Assembly (NCBI GenBank): GCA_046154125.1
Contig: JBJXEJ010000118.1
Coordinates: 1 to 64,000 of the forward strand
Direction of reading: 5' to 3'
Origin: PBB1 sp046154125
GTDB lineage: Bacteria; Pseudomonadota; Gammaproteobacteria; Burkholderiales; Burkholderiaceae_C
Length of the DNA: 64,000 bases
The notes beneath the pieces are model-generated. The model was not told where the DNA came from. It made no database searches and was given only the letters and a program-made list of their open reading frames with translations. Below, in pieces: positions 49,206-57,611 of the stretch (within the stretch, counting starts at the first letter, position 1; each line of letters opens with the position of its first letter). Made by a program: the position numbers and the translations under genes.

Positions 49206-50531
49206 TCACAAGCCGGAATTGTGCCCCGGATCAGTGCGAAGGATTCTCACGGTGGCAGCGAAAGCATCCGAATCGGGGGATTCCGACTGCACCACTGCCG
49301 CGGCGGACGCACCACCCGGGGTCAACGCGCTCTCGGGCCACAGGGCCGCCACCTCGCGCAACGCCGTCGCCAGCTGGCGTCCATCGGCATGGCGTGCTTC
49401 GGGTTGCTTGGACAGCGCACGAGCCACCAGCAGCGCCAACGCTTCGGGAATCTCGGGGCGCAGAGCGCGCAGATCGGGCGCTGGCTCATTCGCGATGGCA
49501 TACATCAGCTTGGCCATCGATTCGGCGCGATGCGGCAGCTGCCCGGTCAGCAACTGGAACAGCATCACGCCCAGAGAGTAGAGGTCGGCGCGCCCGTCGA
49601 CACGGCGCCCGGACATCTGCTCGGGTGACATGAAGGACGGCGTGCCGAGCACCATGCCGGTCCGCGTGCGACTGGAGTCGGTGATGCGGGCAATTCCAAA
49701 ATCGGTGACCTTCACGACGCCGCTCGCCAGATCGACCATGACGTTGGCAGGCTTGACGTCGCGGTGCACCACGCCCTGGGTGTGCGCATGGGCCAGCGCA
49801 TTGGCCACGCGCTCGCCGATATGAACAACCAGCGGCAATGGCAGCAGCTGAGACGACTGCGTGTGGCGCTGCAGGTCGTGCCCGCGCAGGAACTCCATCG
49901 CGATGTAAGCCAGCTCGTGGTCTTCACCCGCGTCGAAGATGGTCACGATGTCAGGGTGCTGCAGGCGGCCGGCGGTTTCGGCCTCGCGGAAGAAGCGCTG
50001 ACGCGCCTCGACGAGTTCGGCGCCTTCGAACTCCGAGGCCAGTGCCATCGTCTTGATCGCGACCAGACGACCGATCTGCGGATCGCGTCCCAGGTACACC
50101 GCACCCATCGCGCCACGACCGAGCTGGCGCTCGATGTGATATCGGCCGAGGGTGGCGTGGTCGGAGGCATTCGCCGCAGCGGGTGCCGAGACCGGCGGAC
50201 CGGGCGGCGTGGGCGTTGCCGGCTGGGCGACGGTCATCGGAAGCGCCGGGACCGTCCGGCGCCCTGCGGCACGACCCAACGACCAGCCCGCGTGTCCGGT
50301 CAGCAGGGCGGCGGCAGCGGCCAACAACACGGCGATCCATGCGCCGGCACCCGGCACCAGCAGACCGCTGAAGACTGCCGCAGCGACCAGCATGACGGAA
50401 AGCGACCCGGTCAGCGACCAAGCCACGGCCGACGACAACCGGGGCAAGGCGAGTAACAGGTAGGCGCCCAGCGCCAGGGCCAGCAGCCCTCCGCAAAGCA
50501 AGGCAGCACCTGAACCGGCTGGAAATGACAT
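49206..50531 (-). CDS. Ser/Thr protein kinase with N-terminal membrane anchor
   Basis: 441 residues. Three hydrophobic segments (about 8-30, 36-60, 62-80) come first, then a Pro-rich linker and the Hanks-type kinase domain (about 125-395): P-loop LGRGAMGAVYLG, VAIKTM lysine, HRDVKPANVM, DFGIAR and the APE-like MSPEQ. Most bacterial receptor kinases put the membrane segment after the kinase; here it precedes it and there is no extracellular sensor, so signal input is probably through the membrane segments. The ATG overlaps the terC stop by one base. With the PP2C and FHA genes it forms a phospho-signalling set. Confidence 0.93.
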   Translation of the reverse strand: MSFPAGSGAALLCGGLLALALGAYLLLALPRLSSAVAWSLTGSLSVMLVAAAVFSGLLVPGAGAWIAVLLAAAAALLTGHAGWSLGRAAGRRTVPALPMTVAQPATPTPPGPPVSAPAAANASDHATLGRYHIERQLGRGAMGAVYLGRDPQIGRLVAIKTMALASEFEGAELVEARQRFFREAETAGRLQHPDIVTIFDAGEDHELAYIAMEFLRGHDLQRHTQSSQLLPLPLVVHIGERVANALAHAHTQGVVHRDVKPANVMVDLASGVVKVTDFGIARITDSSRTRTGMVLGTPSFMSPEQMSGRRVDGRADLYSLGVMLFQLLTGQLPHRAESMAKLMYAIANEPAPDLRALRPEIPEALALLVARALSKQPEARHADGRQLATALREVAALWPESALTPGGASAAAVVQSESPDSDAFAATVRILRTDPGHNSGL

Positions 50532-51253
50532 CAGTCAGCGCCCTGGCGACGCGTCTGCAGCGCCTTGCCGATGGCCAGCACCAGCAGCGCTCCGGCGACC
50601 CCGGCGACGTACTTGACTGCATCGGTCAGCGGCAGCTTGGGCAACTGCGGCAACACCTCGGGGCTGATCAGGGCGGGATCGCTGACCGCCATCGTGCCGG
50701 CGATCCAGCCCAGCAGCATCGCACCGAAGGTGATGATCGCGGGGTAGCGATCCATCAGCTTGATCACCAGCTGGCTCCCCCAGACGATGATCGGAATGCT
50801 GACCAGCAGACCGAAGATGACCAGCGGCATCGTGTGATCGCCGCCGGCGGTCTCGGCCGCACCGGCAATGGCGATGACGTTATCGACGCTCATCACCAGG
50901 TCAGCCACGATGACCGTCTTGACGGCGCCCCACAGCCGGTCGCTGCCCTCGATGTGGGTGTGGCCGTCCTCGTCCTCTGGGAGCAGCAGCTTCACGCCGA
51001 TCCACAGCAGCAGGATCGCGCCGATGACCTTCAGGAACGGGATCGACAGCAGCTGTAGCGCGAAGAAGATCAGGATCACGCGCAGCACGATGGCGCCGGC
51101 GGTACCCCACAGGATGCCCCTGGTTCGCTGGGCCGGTGGCAGCTTGCGGCATGCCAGGGCGATCACCACCGCGTTGTCGCCGCCGAGCAGGATGTCGATC
51201 ATGATGATCTGGCCGACCGCGATCCAGAACTCGGGAGTCATCAGGGCTTGCAT
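50531..51253 (-). CDS. TerC-family membrane protein
   Basis: 240 residues from ATG 51253; ATG 51241 is possible. About seven transmembrane helices carry the family's two acidic motifs, GGDNAVVIAL in the first helix and SVDNVIAIAG in the middle, plus a cytoplasmic loop with EDEDGHTHIEGS. TerC relatives are linked to metal (manganese) export and tellurite resistance. It overlaps the P450 gene by 13 bases and the kinase gene by one, indicating one transcript, sucC-sucD-P450-terC-kinase. A link to TCA metabolism is not obvious. Confidence 0.92.
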   Translation of the reverse strand: MQALMTPEFWIAVGQIIMIDILLGGDNAVVIALACRKLPPAQRTRGILWGTAGAIVLRVILIFFALQLLSIPFLKVIGAILLLWIGVKLLLPEDEDGHTHIEGSDRLWGAVKTVIVADLVMSVDNVIAIAGAAETAGGDHTMPLVIFGLLVSIPIIVWGSQLVIKLMDRYPAIITFGAMLLGWIAGTMAVSDPALISPEVLPQLPKLPLTDAVKYVAGVAGALLVLAIGKALQTRRQGAD

Positions 51254-52617
51254 GCGTTCTCTGGGTGTGCGTCCGTGGAACGAGGCGGCAGTGTAGGGGC
51301 CGAGCTTGCCTGACCTGTCGGTCGCCTGACTGGCTGCAGGAGCAGCTCCGTCACGCCGCGGTACAGCGGGTTGCCCGTCCAGGTAGCCGAGTTCGACTGC
51401 ACGAGCGCGAGGTCCGGCCAGCGCTCGATCGCCTGCGAGAAGACCGTCTGCGCCTCCAGAAGAGTCAATGCAGCGCCGATGCACGCGTGCGGCCCCTGGC
51501 CGAACGCCAGTGGTGCGCCGGGGCGTCGGGTAATGTCCAGGGCGTCCGGCAGTTCGTGGCGGGCAGGGTCGCGGTTGGCGGCGCCGATCAGCGCCACCAC
51601 GAGGTCGCCCCGGCGAAGGCTTTGCCCGTGCAACTCGAGATCGGTGACGACCCGACGACCGGTGTACTGGACCGGGCAGTCGTAGCGCAGCAATTCGCGA
51701 ACTGCACCGGGCAGCAGGGCCGGGTCGCAGCGCAGCCTCTGCCAGGCGTCCGGGTGCGAGAGCAGCAGGCGCAGCCCGTTCGCCAGCAGGTGGCGCGTGG
51801 TTTCGTGGCCGGCGAACAGCAGCATCACGCACTGCGCCATCAATTCGGCGCTGCCGTGGATCGCGCCAGAGCGCTCGGCCAGCAGCAGGCGATCGATGAC
51901 GTCGTCGCGCGCGTCGGCACCGCGATCAAGCGCGGCCCGACGACGCGCGAGCAACGCCTCGAAATAGCGTGCCATCGCGAGCAGCGCCGTCTGCGCACCC
52001 AGTGCCTGCAGGCGGGTCGGCTCGGGCGCACCGATGAAGACCGCCAACTCGTCTGACCACGCGACAAAGTCGCAAGGCTCTTCGTCGATGCCCATCAGCA
52101 TGCCGATCACCTGGGCAGGCAGTGGACGCGCGAGGGCGGGCACGAAGTCGAACGCACAGGACGGATCCACCGCATCGAGACGTTCGGAGACTGCGCGCTC
52201 GATGCGCGGCGTGAGCCGCTGCAGATCGGACGGCCGGAAGCCGGCGGCGAGCACCTGTCGCACGCGGGTGTGGTCAGGCGCATCGAGAAAGATCATCGCC
52301 CGGGCGAACAGGCGCTGGAAACCGCGCAACTCGGTACGCGACTCCTCGGTGCGCATGACCCAGCCACCGGTTCGCTGCGCCGAGAAGCGCGTGTCGCGCA
52401 ACGCCATCTCGACATCGGCACAGCGCGACATCAGCCATGCGCCGCCGAAGAATTCGTCGCTCCAGGCCAGCGGAGCGATCTCGCGCAGAACGCGGTAGGT
52501 CGGGTACGGATCGCGCAGGAAATCGGCTTCGAGCAGGGCGTGCCCGAGCAGCGCCCGGGCGTTCGGAGCGCCGGGCGGCGGCGCATGGATCGCCGAAGCC
52601 CGGCGCGTCTCCGCCAT
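51241..52617 (-). CDS. Cytochrome P450, coupled to sucD
   Basis: 458 residues from ATG 52617. P450 motifs: I-helix FAGHETTRHLL, K-helix E-L-L-R in VRELLRYDCPVQ, and heme loop FGQGPHACIGAAL with the thiolate Cys. A DAPDHTRVRQVLAAGFRP C-helix stretch is also typical of bacterial soluble P450s. It oxidises a small organic substrate using reductase partners not encoded in this window. The start overlaps the sucD stop (TGATG), so its translation is tied to a TCA-cycle gene, which is unusual. The stop overlaps terC. Confidence 0.95.
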   Translation of the reverse strand: MAETRRASAIHAPPPGAPNARALLGHALLEADFLRDPYPTYRVLREIAPLAWSDEFFGGAWLMSRCADVEMALRDTRFSAQRTGGWVMRTEESRTELRGFQRLFARAMIFLDAPDHTRVRQVLAAGFRPSDLQRLTPRIERAVSERLDAVDPSCAFDFVPALARPLPAQVIGMLMGIDEEPCDFVAWSDELAVFIGAPEPTRLQALGAQTALLAMARYFEALLARRRAALDRGADARDDVIDRLLLAERSGAIHGSAELMAQCVMLLFAGHETTRHLLANGLRLLLSHPDAWQRLRCDPALLPGAVRELLRYDCPVQYTGRRVVTDLELHGQSLRRGDLVVALIGAANRDPARHELPDALDITRRPGAPLAFGQGPHACIGAALTLLEAQTVFSQAIERWPDLALVQSNSATWTGNPLYRGVTELLLQPVRRPTGQASSAPTLPPRSTDAHPENACKP

Positions 52618-53510
52618 CAGAGCAGCTTCTTGAGCAGCTTGGCCATTTCGGACGGGTTGCGCGTCACGGTGAAGCCGCTGGCTTCCATCACCTCCAGCTT
52701 GGCGTCGGCGGTGTCGGCGCCGCCCGAGATCAGTGCACCGGCGTGGCCCATGCGCTTGCCAGCCGGCGCGGTGACACCGGCGATGAAGCCGACGATCGGC
52801 TTCTTCATGTTCGCCTTGCACCAGACAGCGGCTTCGGCCTCGTCGGGACCACCGATCTCGCCAATCATGATGACGGCATCGGTGTCGGGGTCGTCGTTGA
52901 ACAGCCGCATGATGTCGATGTGCTTCAGGCCGTTGATCGGGTCGCCGCCGATGCCGACTGCGCTGGACTGGCCGAGGCCGATCTCGGTGAGCTGCGCAAC
53001 GGCTTCATACGTCAGCGTGCCGGACCGGCTGACCACGCCGATGCGGCCCTTGCGGTGGATGTGGCCCGGCATGATGCCGATCTTGATCTCGTCCGGCGTG
53101 ATCAGACCCGGGCAGTTGGGGCCGAGCAGCAGCGTCTTCTTGCCGCCCTTGGCTTCCTTCTGGATCATCTTGTTGCGCACTTCGAGCATGTCGCGCACGG
53201 GAATGCCTTCGGTGATGCAGATGGCGAGGTCAAGGTCGGCCTCCACGGCCTCCCAGATGGCCGCGGCAGCGCCCGCCGGTGGCACGTAGATGACGCTGAC
53301 GGTGGCGCCGGTGGTCTTGGCGGCCTCCCTGACGCTGGCGTAGATCGGGATGCCTTCGAAGTCTTCGCCAGCCTTCTTCGGGTTGACGCCGGCGACGAAG
53401 CAGTTCTTGCCGTTCGCGTAATCACGGCACATGCGGGTGTGGAACTGGCCCGTCTTGCCGGTGATGCCTTGCGTGATGACCTTGGTGTCTTTGTTGATCA
53501 GGATGCTCAT
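52617..53510 (-). CDS. sucD: Succinyl-CoA synthetase alpha subunit
   Basis: 297 residues. It forms, with SucC, the enzyme that converts succinyl-CoA to succinate with phosphorylation of ADP/GDP. The CoA-binding start MSILINKDTKVITQGITGKTG, GGTxxG-like phosphate loops and the catalytic histidine in GHAGALISGG (near 245) are all present. It is 25 bases after sucC and is coupled to the downstream P450 gene by a one-base overlap. Confidence 0.98.
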   Translation of the reverse strand: MSILINKDTKVITQGITGKTGQFHTRMCRDYANGKNCFVAGVNPKKAGEDFEGIPIYASVREAAKTTGATVSVIYVPPAGAAAAIWEAVEADLDLAICITEGIPVRDMLEVRNKMIQKEAKGGKKTLLLGPNCPGLITPDEIKIGIMPGHIHRKGRIGVVSRSGTLTYEAVAQLTEIGLGQSSAVGIGGDPINGLKHIDIMRLFNDDPDTDAVIMIGEIGGPDEAEAAVWCKANMKKPIVGFIAGVTAPAGKRMGHAGALISGGADTADAKLEVMEASGFTVTRNPSEMAKLLKKLL

Positions 53511-53535
53511 GTGTGTGTCCTTGGTCTCGGGGCGC

Positions 53536-54699
53536 TTACTTCTTCAGCGCGGCCATCACGGCTTGCGCGGCGTCGGCCATCGACTCGGCAGTGATGATCG
53601 GCAGGCCCGAATCCTTCAGCATCTTCTTGCCGATGTCCTCGTTGGTGCCCTTCATCCGCACCACCAGCGGCACGTTCAGGTTGACGGCCTTGCACGCGGC
53701 GATCACGCCTTCGGCGATGGTGTCGCAGCGCATGATCCCGCCGAAGATGTTGACCAGGATGGCCTTCACCTTCGGGTTTCCCAGCATGATCTTGAAGGCT
53801 TCGGTGACCTTCTCGGCGGTAGCGCCACCGCCGACGTCGAGGAAGTTGGCCGGCTCGGCACCGAACAGCTTGATGGTGTCCATCGTCGCCATCGCGAGTC
53901 CGGCGCCGTTGACCAGGCAGCCAATGTTGCCGTCGAGCTGGATGTAGGCCAGGTCGAACTTGCTGGCCTCGATCTCGGCCGGGTCTTCCTCGTCGAGATC
54001 GCGGTAGGCGACGATCTCCGGATGGCGGAACAGCGCGTTGCTGTCGAAGTTGAATTTCGCGTCGAGCGCCTTGATGTTGCCCGAGCCTTCGAGGATCAGG
54101 GGGTTGATCTCGGCGAGGCTCGAATCGGTCTCCATGTAGCAGGTGTAGAGCTTCTTGAAGACATCGACCGCCTGCGTCTGGCTGGCTGCGGGAATGCCGA
54201 TGCCGGTGGCCAGTTGCAACCCTTGCGCATCGGTCAAGCCGATCAGCGGGTCGACAAACACCTTGATGATCTTCTCGGGCGTGTCGTGCGCGACCTGCTC
54301 GATGTCCATGCCCCCTTCGCTAGACGCCATCAGCACGACCTTCTGCGTGCCGCGGTCGGTGACCGCCGCGACGTAGTACTCGTGCTTGATGTCGGCGCCT
54401 TCCTCGATCAGCAGTCGGCGCACCTTCTGGCCTTCGGGGCCGGTCTGGTGGGTCTTCAACTGCATGCCGAGGATCTCGCCGGCCAACTTCTTGACGTCAT
54501 CGAGCGAGCGTGCCAGCTTGACGCCACCGCCCTTGCCACGACCGCCCGCATGGATCTGCGCCTTGACGACCCAGACCGGCCCGCCCAGCTTCTGCGCCGC
54601 CTCCAGGGCCTCGTGGACGCTGAATGCCGGGTAGCCCTTGGGAACCGGGATGCCATAACGGCTCAGCAGCTCTTTGCCTTGGTATTCATGGATTTTCAT
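53536..54699 (-). CDS. sucC: Succinyl-CoA synthetase beta subunit
   Basis: 387 residues, family length. The ATP-grasp start MKIHEYQGKELLSRYGIPVP, VVKAQIHAGGRGKGGGVK nucleotide loop, EINPL metal-binding region and GGIMRCD near the C-terminus are all typical. It is the first gene of the sucCD operon. The 298 bases upstream, to the recX stop, hold no gene and presumably carry the promoter; I could not pick a convincing one. Confidence 0.98.
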   Translation of the reverse strand: MKIHEYQGKELLSRYGIPVPKGYPAFSVHEALEAAQKLGGPVWVVKAQIHAGGRGKGGGVKLARSLDDVKKLAGEILGMQLKTHQTGPEGQKVRRLLIEEGADIKHEYYVAAVTDRGTQKVVLMASSEGGMDIEQVAHDTPEKIIKVFVDPLIGLTDAQGLQLATGIGIPAASQTQAVDVFKKLYTCYMETDSSLAEINPLILEGSGNIKALDAKFNFDSNALFRHPEIVAYRDLDEEDPAEIEASKFDLAYIQLDGNIGCLVNGAGLAMATMDTIKLFGAEPANFLDVGGGATAEKVTEAFKIMLGNPKVKAILVNIFGGIMRCDTIAEGVIAACKAVNLNVPLVVRMKGTNEDIGKKMLKDSGLPIITAESMADAAQAVMAALKK

Positions 54700-54997
54700 G
54701 CGGAGGCTTTCTTGCAGAAGATGAAGTCGAGGAGCCCGAAATGAGAAGAATGGCCGTGGAAGCTGCGATCCCGGTCGAGCAAACGATCAGTCCAGCGGCG
54801 CCGAACAGAGGGGGAAACGTCGGTCGCACACAGGTCTGATGTCCTTGCGTTTGCTTGGACAGTCGGCAGATGAGGCATCACACACGCCCAGCCCCTGGCA
54901 TTTCGCGCGGGCAATGTAACATGCTGCGCTGCACCAACCCGACGTTCGGATGGCGGGCGGTTGAGGGTGGGCCGGATGCGACGAGCAGGCTCTCGGC

Positions 54998-55594
54998 TCA
55001 ATCCGCTTCGTCATTGAAAGGCGCTTCCTGGAGGTGCCGTGCGTCGAGATCCTCGTGTGTGGCGTCGAGATCCATGTCCCGCTGGCCGGATGTGCGCAGC
55101 ACCTGTCGTACGACATCGGAAGAAAAGCCGCGCGCCGTGAGAAAGCGTGCCTGCCTGGCCCGTTCGGTCAGGGTTGCCGGCGGTCCGCCGAACTTGCGTT
55201 GCCGCACCTCGACAGCACGAGCCTGCTCGCTGTTGCGGAGATCGCCAGCCAGATCTGGCGTCAGCCCAACGCCGTGCTGCGACAACTCCCTGCGTATCCG
55301 CAGATTGCCGTAGCGTGCCGATCGAGCGTGGACACGGCTTTCGACGAAGCGCTCGTCGCTGAGGTAACGGTGTGCGAGCAGCCAATCGAGCAGCGTGTCC
55401 ACCTCGATCTCGGGATCAAGTGAGTCGCGGGACCCGGCGCTGCCAGCAGACTCGCTTTCGGGAGGGTCGCCGTCGGCCTCTCGACGAGCGTCGCGCAACC
55501 GCCGCAGCAACTTGCGGCGCAGTTCGAGGCGACTGTGTTCGCGCTGGGCGAGCAGTTGCAGCGCACGCCCCTTGAGCGACAGCGGCGTCTTCAT
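54998..55594 (-). CDS. recX: Regulatory protein RecX
   Basis: 198 residues. Three-helix RecX repeats are visible: LKGRALQLLAQREHSRLELRRKL at the start, then a central YLSDERFVESRVHARSARYGNLRIRRELSQHGV block and a C-terminal RARQARFLTARGFSSDVVRQVL. RecX limits RecA filament activity. The gene follows recA by 27 bases and shares its LexA-regulated transcript. An insertion of Glu/Ser/Gly residues (about 37-60) makes it a little longer than many homologues. Confidence 0.95.
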   Translation of the reverse strand: MKTPLSLKGRALQLLAQREHSRLELRRKLLRRLRDARREADGDPPESESAGSAGSRDSLDPEIEVDTLLDWLLAHRYLSDERFVESRVHARSARYGNLRIRRELSQHGVGLTPDLAGDLRNSEQARAVEVRQRKFGGPPATLTERARQARFLTARGFSSDVVRQVLRTSGQRDMDLDATHEDLDARHLQEAPFNDEAD

Positions 55595-55621
55595 CGCGGA
55601 GGGCGAACCGACGCCTCAGGC

Positions 55622-56698
55622 TCACTCCTTGGCAGCGCGCTCTTTGGCAACCTTGGGCGCTTCGGCGCCGTCCAACGGAGGCAAGGCGGGGATGCCGACA
55701 GCTGCGCGGACCAGGTTCTCGATTTCGAATGCCAACGCCGGGTTCTCGCGCAGGAACTCGCGGGCGTTGTCCTTGCCCTGTCCGATCTTCTCGCCCTTGT
55801 ACGCATACCAGGCACCGCTCTTCTCGAGCACCTTGGCCTCGACGCCCATGTCGATGATCTCGCCCTCGCGGCTGATGCCCTCGCCATAGAGGATGTCGAA
55901 CTCGGCCGTCTTGAACGGCGGTGACACCTTGTTCTTGACAACCTTGACCTTGGTTTCGTTGCCGATGACCTCTTCGCCCTTCTTGATGCTGCCGATGCGA
56001 CGGATGTCGAGCCGCACCGACGCGTAGAACTTCAGCGCGTTGCCACCGGTGGTGGTCTCGGGAGAGCCGAACATGACACCGATCTTCATGCGGATCTGAT
56101 TGATGAAGATGACCATGGTGTTGGTCTTCTTGATCGTGCCGGTGAGCTTGCGCAGAGCCTGGCTCATCAGCCGCGCCTGCAGCCCGGGCAGCGAATCGCC
56201 CATCTCGCCTTCGATCTCGGCCTTCGGCGTCAGTGCCGCCACCGAATCGATGACCACCAGATCGACTGAGGCCGAGCGCACCAGCGCATCGACGATTTCC
56301 AGCGCCTGTTCACCGGTGTCGGGCTGGCTGATCAGCAATTCCTGCAGATTCACGCCGAGCTTTTGCGCGTAGGCGGTGTCGAGCGCGTGCTCGGCGTCGA
56401 TGAAGGCGCAGGTGCCGCCGACCTTCTGCATCTCGGCGATGACCTGGAGGGTCAGCGTCGTCTTGCCGCTCGATTCGGGACCGTAGATCTCGACGACGCG
56501 ACCGCGCGGCAGACCACCGACGCCGAGCGCGATATCGAGGCCCAGCGATCCGGTGGACACCACTTCGATGTCGTCGATCACTTCGCCCTCGCCCAGACGC
56601 ATGATCGTGCCCTTGCCGAACTGCTTTTCAATCTGCGCCAGCGCGGCCTGCAGGGCCTTGGCTTTCTCGGTATTCAGGGCTTTGACGGGTGCGTCCAT
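55622..56698 (-). CDS. recA: Recombinase RecA
   Basis: 358 residues. Walker A GPESSGKTT, the MAW-type ALRKLTGTIKKTNTMVIFINQIRMK region with GSPETTTGGNALKFYASVRLDIRRIG, and the C-terminal acidic segment are all standard. RecA forms filaments on ssDNA, drives homologous recombination and triggers LexA self-cleavage. A LexA box overlaps the promoter upstream. recX follows in the same operon, the usual arrangement. Confidence 0.99.
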   Translation of the reverse strand: MDAPVKALNTEKAKALQAALAQIEKQFGKGTIMRLGEGEVIDDIEVVSTGSLGLDIALGVGGLPRGRVVEIYGPESSGKTTLTLQVIAEMQKVGGTCAFIDAEHALDTAYAQKLGVNLQELLISQPDTGEQALEIVDALVRSASVDLVVIDSVAALTPKAEIEGEMGDSLPGLQARLMSQALRKLTGTIKKTNTMVIFINQIRMKIGVMFGSPETTTGGNALKFYASVRLDIRRIGSIKKGEEVIGNETKVKVVKNKVSPPFKTAEFDILYGEGISREGEIIDMGVEAKVLEKSGAWYAYKGEKIGQGKDNAREFLRENPALAFEIENLVRAAVGIPALPPLDGAEAPKVAKERAAKE

Positions 56699-56722
56699 GG
56701 GGTTCTCCGGGATGTGGCTTCG

Positions 56723-56751
56723 ATTATCGCAAAAGCTGGATGTTTGTACAG
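56723..56751 (-). promoter_or_regulatory. recA promoter with LexA box
   Basis: On the minus strand CTGTACAAACATCCAG (56736-56751) is a CTG-N10-CAG LexA box. It covers a possible -35 (TGTACA, 56745-56750), and a GATAAT -10 lies 16 bases on (56723-56728), 25 bases before the recA ATG. Together these give SOS-controlled recA expression. Confidence 0.85.
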
Positions 56752-56923
56752 TATTTTATCTGCCAATTTCTGCAGCGTCGATCAACCGGGGTGGTGCCCC
56801 CGTTCGGACGACGTCTACGGGTATACAGCCACCCTTGAAACCGTCTTCACCCCGGGTCTGAACCCTAAACTTCCTGAACGCGCAACGCGGCGCGATGACG
56901 GATCTGCCAGGGGAGACACACGG

Positions 56924-57595
56924 ATGCGGGTTCTGATCGCCGAAGACGACCAGGTGCTGGCGGATGGCCTGTTGCGCTCGCTGCGCAATGCAGGCTATGC
57001 CGTCGATCAGGTGAGCAGCGGCAGCGAGGCGGATGCGGCGCTGACCTCGCACGAATTCGACATGGTGATCCTCGACCTGGGGCTGCCCAAGGTGCACGGG
57101 CTGGAGGTGCTGCGCAAGCTGCGGGCGCGCGGCTCGAGCGTGCCGGTGCTGATCCTGACCGCTGCCGACAGCGTCGACCAGCGCGTCAAGGGCCTCGACC
57201 TCGGCGCCGACGAGTACATGGCCAAGCCGTTCTCGCTGCAGGAACTCGAAGCGCGCGTGCGTGCGCTGACGCGTCGCGGGCTGGGCACCGCATCGAGCGT
57301 CATCAAGCACGGGCCGCTGACCTTCGACGCCACTGGCCGCGTGGCCTACATCAACGACCAGATGATCGAGCTCTCGGCACGCGAGATCAGCCTGCTCGAG
57401 GTGCTGCTGCAGCGTGCCGGCCGGCTGGTCAGCAAGGACCAGCTCGTCGAGCGGCTGTGCGAGTGGGGCGAAGAGGTCAGCAACAACGCGATCGAGGTCT
57501 ACATCCATCGCCTGCGCAAGAAGATCGAGCAAGGCCCGGTTCGCATCGCTACCGTGCGAGGCCTGGGTTACTGTCTGGAGAAAATCGCGGCCTGA
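56924..57595 (+). CDS. OmpR-family response regulator (TctD/QseB-like)
   Basis: 223 residues from ATG 56924, preceded by GGGGAG. The receiver domain has acidic pocket EDD (7-9), phosphoacceptor D51 in VILDLGLP, and K in MAKPF. The C-terminal winged helix has the LSAREISLLEVLLQRAGRLVSKDQL and IEVYIHRLRKKI elements. It is followed 16 bases later by its sensor kinase. A carboxylate-sensing (TctDE-like) role is suggested by the sensor's domain, but targets are not visible; no transporter genes lie nearby. Confidence 0.95.
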   Translation: MRVLIAEDDQVLADGLLRSLRNAGYAVDQVSSGSEADAALTSHEFDMVILDLGLPKVHGLEVLRKLRARGSSVPVLILTAADSVDQRVKGLDLGADEYMAKPFSLQELEARVRALTRRGLGTASSVIKHGPLTFDATGRVAYINDQMIELSAREISLLEVLLQRAGRLVSKDQLVERLCEWGEEVSNNAIEVYIHRLRKKIEQGPVRIATVRGLGYCLEKIAA

Positions 57596-57611
57596 GCAGC
57601 TTTGACTCTCC

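Noticed and set aside
51253..51832. Extended N-terminus of TerC
   Set aside because: The upstream part is an antisense-like Arg/Pro-rich frame overlapping the P450 coding sequence.
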